Origin: Omnitrophica bacterium RBG_13_46_9
Lineage (GTDB): Bacteria; Omnitrophota; Gorgyraeia; JABMRN01; RBG-13-46-9
Reading direction: 5' to 3'
Assembly: GCA_001804045.1 (NCBI GenBank)
Contig: MHFD01000071.1
Location: forward strand, 1-9,510
DNA: 9,510 nt
Shown here: in pieces, positions 1 to 4,967 of the stretch
Layout: each line of letters begins with the position of its first letter
How positions within the stretch are numbered: the stretch's first letter is position 1
Position numbers and translations under genes: made by a program
Notes under the pieces: model-generated
Database searches by the model: none
Seen by the model: the letters and a program-made list of their open reading frames with translations, nothing else
Told to the model about the DNA's origin: nothing

Positions 1-1
1 C

Positions 2-610
2 TTCTATCGGCTCCCGAAGGAGAGCGCTTTTTTAGGCTGGCATGAAAAAACACCCGAAAATTTTATATTTTCGGTGAAAGGAAGCAGGTTCATAACCCAT
101 GTTAAAAGACTTAAAGATTGCGGTCAGCCGCTCGAATTGTTTTTTTCCCGCCTCATGCGGCTTGGGGAAAAACTCGGCCCGGTGTTATGGCAACTTCCTC
201 CGGCATTTAAGGCCGACCCTAAACGGCTTAATAATTTTTTTAAAGCCTTGAAAAAATATAAAGGGGTTAAGCACGTTTTTGAGTTCAGGGACGAAACGTG
301 GCTTGCCGATAGCATTGTAAGCATGCTAATATCCGAAGGCGCGGCATTGTGCGGAGCGGATTGGCCTGTGTTTAACAAAGATATCCGCGTGACGGCTGAC
401 TTCATCTACTTCCGACGACATGGTCTCGCCGCCGAGCCTTACGGCGGGTGCTATTCCGACAAGCAGATTGGGGAAGACGCCCGTATGATAAGCGGGTATT
501 CGGGGAAAGGAATGAATGTCTATATTTACTTCAATAATGACGCATACGGGCACGCAGTAAAAAACACCCTCGAACTGAAAAAACAGGCCGGCATGATCGG
601 AGTTCCGTGA
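2..610 (+). CDS. DUF72 (YecE-like) protein, 5' end missing
   Basis: The reading frame is open from base 2 to the TGA at 608-610, giving about 202 residues. The family is usually about 240-250 aa, so roughly the first 40 residues lie left of the window. A GTG at base 74 is internal, because the residues before it (FYRLP near the start, then GWHEKTPENFIFSVKGSRF) are conserved family sequence. Other DUF72 hallmarks in order are LGPVLWQLPP, EFRDETW, DWP, DFIYFRRHG and near the end YFNNDAYGHAVKNTLEL. The fold is a TIM barrel of the DUF72/YecE family. Its biochemical function is not established, and a nucleic-acid or repair role is only suggested by neighbours. The glycosylase gene follows after 68 bases on the same strand but seems to have its own -10 box, so co-transcription is possible but not required. 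Family assignment is near certain; function is unknown. Confidence 0.93.
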   Translation, partial: FYRLPKESAFLGWHEKTPENFIFSVKGSRFITHVKRLKDCGQPLELFFSRLMRLGEKLGPVLWQLPPAFKADPKRLNNFFKALKKYKGVKHVFEFRDETWLADSIVSMLISEGAALCGADWPVFNKDIRVTADFIYFRRHGLAAEPYGGCYSDKQIGEDARMISGYSGKGMNVYIYFNNDAYGHAVKNTLELKKQAGMIGVP

Positions 611-664
611 TGTTTCAGCAGTCTGCGATAGCAGAAAAATAGGCGTAAGAGACGTCAAAAGACT

Positions 665-670
665 TATAAA
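665..670 (+). promoter_or_regulatory. Pribnow-like box for a possibly leaderless glycosylase mRNA
   Basis: TATAAA sits 8 bases before the ATG at 679, and no Shine-Dalgarno sequence lies between them (GCGTCCCT). No good -35 box is seen at the expected distance. The geometry would place the transcription start at or next to the ATG. Alone this is weak; it gains weight from the same arrangement before 2037, 5638 and 8699 (minus). Confidence 0.4.
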
Positions 671-678
671 GCGTCCCT

Positions 679-1350
679 ATGAAGAATAAAAAACGCAGGA
701 TCCTGCTAAGTATCTATAAAAAGCTATATACCCGTTTCGGCCCGCAGGGCTGGTGGCCCGCCCGGGGAGCGTTTGAGGTTATGATCGGCGCCATACTTAC
801 TCAGAACACAGCCTGGCCGAATGTCGAAAAGGCTATAGTCAATCTAAAAAGAGATAAACTCCTTTCTGTGCGCAAGATGCTGCGCGTCCCGTCTCGGAAT
901 CTAAAAGCGTACATAAGGCCGTCGGGTTTCTACAATGAAAAGGCGAAAAAGCTTAAGACGTTTGTAAAGTTTTTGTCACGGTTCTGCAACGGTGACATAA
1001 ACAGGCTGCGCGTCTATGACACAGAGCGTTTGCGGAAAGAATTTTTGAACATAAAAGGGGTGGGTCCCGAAACGGCAGACAGCATGCTTCTCTATGCTTT
1101 AAACAGGCCCGTTTTTGTCGTGGATGCCTATACGAAAAGAGTATTCCTGCGGCATAAATTGATATCCGGTAACGCCGGATATGACGAGACACAGGATTTT
1201 TTTATGTCGAACCTTCCAAAAAAAGTAAAATTATTCAATGAATATCACGCCCTTATTGTGGCGGTGGGGAAAAACCACTGTAAAAAAACCAATCCATTTT
1301 GCGGAGACTGCCCTTTAAAAACGTTCAAACACGGGAAAGATGTGGTATAA
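679..1350 (+). CDS. Endonuclease III-like DNA glycosylase, COG2231/MagIII type
   Basis: A 223-aa HhH-GPD superfamily protein likely to excise damaged bases, probably alkylated purines by analogy with Helicobacter MagIII. Visible features: GWWP (24-27), a GAILTQNTAW motif around 37-46 that enters the base-binding pocket, RPSGFYN (80-86) shared with MagIII, the helix-hairpin-helix GVGPETAD (127-134), and the catalytic aspartate D149 in VVDAY. E131 occupies the position of the catalytic lysine of E. coli Nth (K120), which argues for a monofunctional glycosylase without lyase activity. The C-terminal iron-sulfur loop has C201, C208 and C211 in the Nth spacing C-x6-C-x2-C, but the fourth ligand position is K217 and no later cysteine follows. 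The cluster is therefore doubtful or needs another ligand. The ATG is chosen because the family N-terminus begins close to it; no Shine-Dalgarno is present. Confidence 0.9.
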   Translation: MKNKKRRILLSIYKKLYTRFGPQGWWPARGAFEVMIGAILTQNTAWPNVEKAIVNLKRDKLLSVRKMLRVPSRNLKAYIRPSGFYNEKAKKLKTFVKFLSRFCNGDINRLRVYDTERLRKEFLNIKGVGPETADSMLLYALNRPVFVVDAYTKRVFLRHKLISGNAGYDETQDFFMSNLPKKVKLFNEYHALIVAVGKNHCKKTNPFCGDCPLKTFKHGKDVV

Positions 1351-1351
1351 T
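1324..1351 (+). promoter_or_regulatory. Sigma70-type promoter for the EF-Tu-like gene
   Basis: TTCAAA (1324-1329), a 16-base spacer and TATAAT (1346-1351), with TG one base before the -10 (extended -10). It overlaps the last codons and stop of the glycosylase gene. The start site would be near 1358, leaving a leader of about 55 bases with a strong ribosome site. The -35 is only 4 of 6. Confidence 0.5.
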
Positions 1352-1413
1352 ATAAAGATAAATAAAGACCTGATATCGATTTTGCGGACTGAGACGAAAA
1401 TAGGAGGTGGATT

Positions 1414-1707
1414 ATGCTTTTGGATCTGTTCAGAAAAAAAAGAAGCATAGATGAGTTGGGTGAATCCATTGGCGAAGTAACTCACTTTTTTCCACATGTA
1501 AAGGCCGCTGTTATAAAACTGAGAAAAGACGGCCTGTCCCAAGGGGACACGATCTACCTTAAGGGGCACACAACAGATTTTGAGCAGAGAGTGAAAAGCC
1601 TGCAGGTAAATCACATAGCGATAGAAAAAGCGCTGAAAGGGCAGGAGGTCGGCGTTAAAGTAAGGTCCAAGGTGAGGCACGGGGATAAAGTGTATAAGAT
1701 CGCGTGA
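1414..1707 (+). CDS. Stand-alone EF-Tu domain II-like (translation factor-like) protein
   Basis: A 97-aa protein that looks like a single beta-barrel of the translation-factor domain II superfamily. Residues 20-97 contain the pattern GEVTHFFPHVKAAV, KDGLSQGDTIYLKG, HTTDFEQRVKSLQ, GQEVGVKV and HGDKVYKI. This is the same kind of barrel found in EF-Tu domain II and at the C-terminus of U32 peptidase-family tRNA hydroxylation proteins. There is no GTPase domain: the first 19 residues are a short charged lead (LFRKKRSID). Proteins of this type are often annotated 'translation elongation factor-like' and their role is unknown. The start is firm, because AGGAGGTGG (1402-1410) lies 3 bases before the ATG and matches the 16S anti-Shine-Dalgarno tail. 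It probably forms a single-gene unit with its own promoter and a candidate terminator at its stop codon. Confidence 0.85.
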   Translation: MLLDLFRKKRSIDELGESIGEVTHFFPHVKAAVIKLRKDGLSQGDTIYLKGHTTDFEQRVKSLQVNHIAIEKALKGQEVGVKVRSKVRHGDKVYKIA

Positions 1708-1726
1708 GTCGCTTGGTGATCTTTTT
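1696..1726 (+). terminator. Candidate intrinsic terminator overlapping a stop codon
   Basis: AAGATC (1696-1701) pairs with GATCTT (1718-1723), and GCG (1702-1704) with CGC (1710-1712). The stop codon TGA falls in the loop, and the stem runs into a short T tract ending at 1726. A five-base bulge (TTGGT) weakens it, so this is a moderate call. Confidence 0.4.
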
Positions 1727-1769
1727 AAAAAGCTATTAATGGCAGAGGCAACGTATAATATTTTGTGTA

Positions 1770-1860
1770 AATTCGATTGACAGGCGGCGCGGGCGCCCAT
1801 TTCCGCCTAACTCTTGTGGCGGCTGGCAATTTGTGTGTAGAATATTCCTGTCACTCAATT
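1770..1860 (+). repeat. Palindromic MITE-like intergenic element
   Basis: TGACAGG (1778-1784) is a perfect inverted match of CCTGTCA (1847-1853). AATT flanks each side (1770-1773 and 1857-1860), which gives imperfect terminal inverted repeats of about 14 bases. Inside, AGGCGG (1782-1787) can pair with CCGCCT (1802-1807), while CCGCC (1802-1806) can instead pair with GGCGG (1817-1821). GGCGC/GCGCC also forms a small palindrome. No reading frame in it looks coding. It could be a miniature mobile element remnant or a structured RNA with alternative folds. It lies in the 329-base gap 1708-2036, whose remainder is the repeat at 1871-1935, a run of eight G (1959-1966) and the promoter at 2000-2028. 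Confidence 0.4.
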
Positions 1861-1870
1861 GCCGCAGCCG

Positions 1871-1935
1871 TCCCTCGACTTCGCTCGGGATGGTTCGAAG
1901 GACGGTCCGAGGGATGGTGAGCGTAGTCGAACCAC
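1871..1935 (+). repeat. REP-like intergenic repeat (GAGCGWAGTCGA type)
   Basis: Two copies of the core GAGCGWAGTCGA face each other: TCGACTTCGCTC at 1875-1886 (minus orientation) and GAGCGTAGTCGA at 1919-1930, matching at 11 of 12 positions. GGGATGGT occurs as a direct repeat at 1887-1894 and 1911-1918. Sequences of the TTCGACTNCGCTC kind recur as short intergenic repeats in many bacterial genomes. No coding potential is visible. Confidence 0.6.
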
Positions 1936-1999
1936 AACATGGGAGTTTTTCGACTCCAGGGGGGGGCATCCCGCCCATCTATCAACATAAGAAAAATCC

Positions 2000-2028
2000 T
2001 TGATATTCAAAAAGACGTAAGGTATAAT
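2000..2028 (+). promoter_or_regulatory. Sigma70 promoter giving a leaderless mRNA
   Basis: TTGATA (2000-2005), a 17-base spacer and a consensus TATAAT (2023-2028). Only 8 bases separate the -10 from the ATG at 2037, so the transcript should begin at or within a few bases of the start codon. No Shine-Dalgarno is present. This is the clearest example of the leaderless arrangement in the window. Confidence 0.7.
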
Positions 2029-2036
2029 TTAGCATC

Positions 2037-2300
2037 ATGAAAAATAGAATGTATAGAAAGATGTTATTGGGATTAGGCTTTGACTGCAAAGACGGTCATG
2101 TCCGCATAACAAAAGGCAAGAATTTCCGCCTTTACGGCGGTTCAAAGGAGACCCATGAACTTATGCAGGAAAAGGCGATAAAATTTAATAAACAGCTAGA
2201 AAAAAAACGCAAGACATTGGACTCCTTGAACAAAGAGGAATTTTACGAAATCGCCAAAAAAATAGGTCTCCAGGTGCCAGAGGAATTAGAGGACCGCTAA
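2037..2300 (+). CDS. Small uncharacterised protein, 87 aa
   Basis: I do not recognise a characterised family. The protein is soluble and strongly basic in its first half. An N-terminal part (residues 1-36) contains LLGLGFDCKDGHVRITKG and FRLYGGS and looks like a small beta-rich fold. A helical, charged part follows (38-87) with ETHELMQEKAIKFNKQLEKK and an acidic end, EELEDR. There is no signal peptide, membrane segment or cysteine pair (one Cys, position 17). Codon use and composition look like its neighbours, and it has a near-consensus promoter directly in front, so it is probably a real, expressed gene. It stands alone between a repeat-rich gap upstream and a palindromic repeat that begins 15 bases after its stop. 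The GGSKETHELMQEK segment has the look of a conserved motif and would be the best search probe. Confidence 0.75.
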   Translation: MKNRMYRKMLLGLGFDCKDGHVRITKGKNFRLYGGSKETHELMQEKAIKFNKQLEKKRKTLDSLNKEEFYEIAKKIGLQVPEELEDR

Positions 2301-2314
2301 AGACCCTTTCTGTT

Positions 2315-2361
2315 TTTACCCATGAAGCAGTTCCGCTATTAGGATAGGGACTGGTTCATGG
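2315..2361 (+). repeat. Palindromic repeat, degenerate copy of the element at 9424-9510
   Basis: CCATGAAGCAG (2320-2330) pairs with CTGGTTCATGG (2351-2361) at 10 of 11 positions, leaving a 20-base loop. TTTACCCATGAA (2315-2326) is identical to 9424-9435. GTTCCGCT followed by GATAG (2330-2347) resembles 9485-9502 with the same spacing. It therefore looks like one family present twice in the window. It lies between the 87-aa gene and DUF763 and could act as a weak transcription barrier. Confidence 0.5.
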
Positions 2362-2399
2362 ACCCGCTACACAGGTGGAATCCTGCAAAGTCAAAATAC

Positions 2400-2417
2400 C
2401 TGGGCTCGAAAGCCCGG
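2400..2417 (+). other. Short perfect hairpin upstream of DUF763
   Basis: GGGCT (2402-2406), a CGAA loop and AGCCC (2411-2415), extended by T-G and C-G pairs on the outside. It is followed by AGAAGTTTTA rather than a clean T tract, so it is at best a weak terminator for the upstream gene or a leader hairpin for DUF763. Confidence 0.35.
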
Positions 2418-2449
2418 AGAAGTTTTACCTGTCGCTATCTCCTTAGAAT

Positions 2450-3526
2450 ATGGCAAAAAAAGGTACGTGTCTGCTTCCGCTTCACTACGGCAGCGCTCCT
2501 CGATGGCTTTTTGAAAGGATGGTCAGGCTTTCGAGGGAAATAATAAGCGTTATCGTAATGGATTTCGGACCCGATGAGTTTTTGGAAAGACTTTCCGACC
2601 CGTATTGGTTTCAGGCATTAGGCTGTGTTTTGGGGTTCGATTGGCATTCATCAGGACTTACCACTACTGTGTGCGGCGCCGTCAAAGAAGCCCTGAAAGA
2701 GACACAGAGAGAGATCCTTATTTATGCCGCGGGCGGGAAAGGGGCTGCATCAAGGAAAACTCCGGATGAAATCGAATTTTTAATATCCAAAAACGCCCCT
2801 GCCTTAGATTCGAAGAAATATGTTTACGCAAGCCGCATGGCTGCCAAGGTAGATAATACCGCTCTTCAGGACGGGTATCAACTTTACCACCACTCTTTTT
2901 TCTTTTCAAAGTCAGGATTATGGGCAGTCGTTCAGCAGGGCATGAATACCCAGACCAGATGGGCCAGGCGTTATCACTGGTTAAGCAAGGATTTGAAGGA
3001 CTTCGTCAATGAGCCGGAAAAGGCCATATGTTGTGACCATAAGGGCAATGCATTCAATATGGTAGCTGGGGAAAGCGGAGATGCCCGTGATGCGAGTGCG
3101 TTCTTGGCGAAAGAAAGGCCCGAAAAGATCATAGGTGAAGTCGAAAAGCTATCCCGGCTCAAGCTGCCCGAGGAGCACAGGCTTTTTTTCAGCAATCTCA
3201 AAAAAACAAGCCTGCAAAAAGTTTTATTGAGCACATATACGAATCAACCCCAGGATTTCGAGCGCCTGTTAGGCATAAGAGGCGTTGGGCCGAAAACAAT
3301 CCGGGCACTGGCTCTTCTGGCTGAACTTATTTACGGTTCCAGGGTTTCACGCAAAGACCCGGCTAAATACAGCTTTGCCCATGGCGGCAAAGACGGACAC
3401 CCTTACCCTATAGACCGGAGCCATTATGATAAGTCAATAGAAGTTCTGGGGAGGGCATTGCGTGAGGCAAAGATAGGAAGAACCGAAAAGAAAGATGCCT
3501 TTAAGAGACTTGCGCAGTTTAGCTAA
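2450..3526 (+). CDS. DUF763 family protein with a helix-hairpin-helix motif
   Basis: A 358-aa protein of the DUF763/COG1415 family, found in many archaea and scattered bacteria, with no settled function. Conserved blocks in order: LPLHYGSAPRWLFERM (9-24), DPYWFQALGCVLGFDWHSSG (50-69), GGKGAASRKTP (95-105), YHHSFFFSKSGLWAVVQQGMN (146-166, one block), a helix-hairpin-helix GIRGVGPKTIRALALL (275-290), and FAHGGKDGHPYPIDR (309-323). The hairpin motif suggests non-specific DNA binding, and the many invariant His, Asp and Lys residues suggest an enzyme; both are inference. The length matches the family. The ATG is set by the conserved N-terminal block beginning at residue 9. No Shine-Dalgarno is seen, since the preceding bases CTCCTTAGAAT are anti-SD-like, and I see no convincing promoter. 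A hairpin terminator follows at 3561. Confidence 0.93.
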   Translation: MAKKGTCLLPLHYGSAPRWLFERMVRLSREIISVIVMDFGPDEFLERLSDPYWFQALGCVLGFDWHSSGLTTTVCGAVKEALKETQREILIYAAGGKGAASRKTPDEIEFLISKNAPALDSKKYVYASRMAAKVDNTALQDGYQLYHHSFFFSKSGLWAVVQQGMNTQTRWARRYHWLSKDLKDFVNEPEKAICCDHKGNAFNMVAGESGDARDASAFLAKERPEKIIGEVEKLSRLKLPEEHRLFFSNLKKTSLQKVLLSTYTNQPQDFERLLGIRGVGPKTIRALALLAELIYGSRVSRKDPAKYSFAHGGKDGHPYPIDRSHYDKSIEVLGRALREAKIGRTEKKDAFKRLAQFS

Positions 3527-3560
3527 GACGGCATGCACCGTAAAAGCCCAGGACCTATGT

Positions 3561-3597
3561 ACGGGGTTCTTCTTCCGAAATAAGAAGACCGTCTTTT
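3561..3597 (+). terminator. Intrinsic terminator after DUF763
   Basis: ACGG (3561-3564) pairs with CCGT (3589-3592), and TCTTCTT (3568-3574) pairs perfectly with AAGAAGA (3582-3588) around a 7-base loop, with GGT bulged. CTTTTC follows directly. It separates DUF763 from the ferredoxin promoter, which begins at 3604. Confidence 0.6.
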
Positions 3598-3603
3598 CTG
3601 CAC

Positions 3604-3632
3604 TTGTCAGCAATTATTTTCTGTGATATCAT
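3604..3632 (+). promoter_or_regulatory. Strong sigma70 promoter for the ferredoxin
   Basis: TTGTCA (3604-3609), a 17-base spacer and TATCAT (3627-3632), with TG one base upstream of the -10 (extended -10). Both hexamers are 5 of 6. The start site would be near 3639, leaving a leader of about 28 bases that carries AAGGAGGTGG. Confidence 0.7.
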
Positions 3633-3666
3633 ATCTACCGCGTCAAATATTGAAGGAGGTGGAATA

Positions 3667-3849
3667 ATGCCCAACGTTACGGTTGACAAAGATCTTTGTA
3701 CGGGTTGCGGTCTGTGCGCTTCGATATGCCCTGAGGCTTTTGAGATAGGCGATGACAACATCGCAAAGGTAAAGGCCGATTCTTGCGAGGGACAGGATAT
3801 AAACGATGTGGCATCCCAGTGCCCGGTTGAAGCGATTAAGGTGGAATAG
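3667..3849 (+). CDS. Single-cluster [4Fe-4S] ferredoxin
   Basis: A 60-aa soluble electron carrier of the Thermotoga-type monocluster ferredoxins. The cluster ligands are C11, C14, C17 (CTGCGLC) and C52 (QCPVEAI). C21 and C40 fall where this family often has a disulfide pair, and the second cluster of the 2[4Fe-4S] type is absent. Acidic surface residues (EIGDDN, EGQDIND) are typical of a ferredoxin. The start at 3667 is supported by AAGGAGGTGG at 3653-3662, four bases before the ATG, and by the family N-terminus (PNVTVDKDLC). An upstream in-frame extension would begin within the -35 box. It appears to be a one-gene unit with its own promoter and a long terminator hairpin downstream. No dedicated redox partner is adjacent, so its partner is unknown; the FAD oxidase at 7263-8699 is not close enough to assign. 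Confidence 0.95.
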   Translation: MPNVTVDKDLCTGCGLCASICPEAFEIGDDNIAKVKADSCEGQDINDVASQCPVEAIKVE

Positions 3850-3905
3850 ATAGTCCCCGCAGATTTTTTTGACATCTTTTATTGTATTGAGAAAAAAAGG
3901 CGGAG

Positions 3906-3963
3906 GGTGCCTTGACTTGACCCGCGCCATAAGGCGCAAGGTGAAGTGGAGGCACCGTTTTTT
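3906..3963 (+). terminator. Long hairpin terminator between ferredoxin and IMPase genes
   Basis: GGTGCC (3906-3911) pairs with GGCACC (3951-3956). ACTTGACC (3915-3922) pairs with GGTGAAGT (3940-3947) except for one G-G. GCGCC (3924-3928) pairs with GGCGC (3933-3937) around an ATAA loop. G then six T (3958-3963) follow, and a run of seven A precedes (3892-3898). This gives about 18 base pairs and a clear U tract. It most likely ends the ferredoxin transcript, and it could also serve as an attenuator if transcription reads on into the next gene. Confidence 0.75.
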
Positions 3964-3978
3964 AGCATAAGCATTCCC

Positions 3979-4755
3979 ATGGATAGATACAATTTCAGGA
4001 AGGTCGCGATAGAAGCGGCTTTAAAAGCCGGTGGCTACATCAAGAGGAATCTGGGCAAAGCTCGGGACATCCGGTATAAAGGTGAGATTAACATTGTTAC
4101 GGAGATAGATAAAAAGGCAGAGGATATTATAGTAAGTGAGATAAAGAAAGTCTATCCTAAGCATAGTTTTATTGCGGAAGAAGATATTTATGCGAAAAAC
4201 GACCTGGATTTTACGTGGATCATAGATCCCCTGGACGGCACGACAAATTTTATACACAGCTTTCCTTTTTTTTGCGTCTCAGTCTCTCTTATGCGGCAAG
4301 GGAGTATTGTGGTCGGCGCTGTGTATGACCCCATGAGAGATGAGCTTTTTCATGCTGAACGCGGAAAAGGAGCCTTTCTAAACCGGCAAAGGATATGTGT
4401 ATCGAAACTAAGCGATATTAAAAAGGCAATGGTCGCCACGGGCTTTGCGTATAATGTAAAAAAAGCAAAGAATAATAACGTAAACAATTTTATTAATTTC
4501 CTGAAGGCTTCGCAAGCGGTGAGAAGGGCGGGGTCGGCGGCGCTTGACATGTGTTATGTCGGTTGCGGCCGTTTCGATGGCTTCTGGGAATTATATCTCC
4601 ATCCATGGGATACAGCCGCTGCTTCTTTAATCGTAGAGGAAGCAGGCGGAAAAGTTACAAAATTTGACGGTTCGGAATATAAAATATTCGACAAAGAAAC
4701 CCTGGCAACAAACTCAAAGCTTCACTCCTGTATGGTAAAAATCCTTTCTAAATAG
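3979..4755 (+). CDS. Inositol monophosphatase family phosphatase
   Basis: A 258-aa Mg-dependent, Li-sensitive-type phosphatase of the IMPase/FIG superfamily. It probably hydrolyses myo-inositol-1-phosphate or a related sugar phosphate; SuhB-like and CysQ/PAP-phosphatase-like activities cannot be excluded. Metal-binding motifs are AEED (E67, E68), the signature DPLDGTTNFIH (D83, D86, G87, T88) and HPWDTAAASLIVEEAGG (D211). GRFDGFWEL at 197-205 precedes the last motif. Length is normal for the family. I start at the ATG at 3979 rather than an in-frame GTG at 3946, because the GTG lies inside the terminator stem and family members begin about here. There is no Shine-Dalgarno; TAGCAT (3963-3968) ten bases upstream may be a -10 box for a nearly leaderless mRNA. 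It is the only gene of its pathway in view. Confidence 0.93.
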   Translation: MDRYNFRKVAIEAALKAGGYIKRNLGKARDIRYKGEINIVTEIDKKAEDIIVSEIKKVYPKHSFIAEEDIYAKNDLDFTWIIDPLDGTTNFIHSFPFFCVSVSLMRQGSIVVGAVYDPMRDELFHAERGKGAFLNRQRICVSKLSDIKKAMVATGFAYNVKKAKNNNVNNFINFLKASQAVRRAGSAALDMCYVGCGRFDGFWELYLHPWDTAAASLIVEEAGGKVTKFDGSEYKIFDKETLATNSKLHSCMVKILSK

Positions 4756-4897
4756 AAAAATTCAAATTCCGCTTACCATAATCACCGGACTTGCCACCAG
4801 AGTACGCCTATTATTTATTTACCTAATAATATCGATAGTTACACCAGTGATTTTTCGTTGCATATGTTAGTTAATAAAAAAGCTAGAATTAAGTTTC

Positions 4898-4926
4898 TTG
4901 ACAATTTGTTACAAATCTGTTACAAT
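4898..4926 (+). promoter_or_regulatory. Near-consensus promoter with operator-like repeats
   Basis: A perfect -35 TTGACA (4898-4903), a 17-base spacer and TACAAT (4921-4926). The expected start is near 4933 and gives a leader of about 35 bases. Within the promoter, TGTTACAA occurs twice exactly 11 bases apart (4907-4914 and 4918-4925), the second overlapping the -10. ATTTG-TTA-CAAAT forms an inverted repeat at 4904-4916. Such helically phased repeats between the boxes look like a repressor site. The 140 bases from 4756 to 4897 are AT-rich, with nothing else I can name. Confidence 0.75.
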
Positions 4927-4967
4927 TAGTCCAATAAAAAGCAATAATTAAGAAAGGAGAAAGCAAG

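Noticed and set aside
1754..1782. TATAAT (1754-1759) and TTGACA (1777-1782) as promoters
   Set aside because: The first has no -35 partner and no following gene; the second has no -10 at 16-18 bases and is part of a terminal inverted repeat.
1315..1978. Minus-strand open frames over the EF-Tu-like gene and the repeat region
   Set aside because: They cross a convincing plus-strand gene and palindromic repeats and show no recognisable protein pattern.
2358..2543. 61-aa plus-strand open frame before DUF763
   Set aside because: It begins in a palindromic repeat, overlaps the conserved DUF763 N-terminus in another frame and has no protein-like pattern.
3604..3666. N-terminal extension of the ferredoxin frame
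   Set aside because: It starts inside the -35 box, lacks a ribosome site, and the ATG at 3667 has a perfect Shine-Dalgarno and the normal ferredoxin N-terminus.
3946..3978. Upstream GTG start for the IMPase gene
   Set aside because: The codon lies within the 3' arm of the terminator stem, and the extra 11 residues do not look like family sequence.
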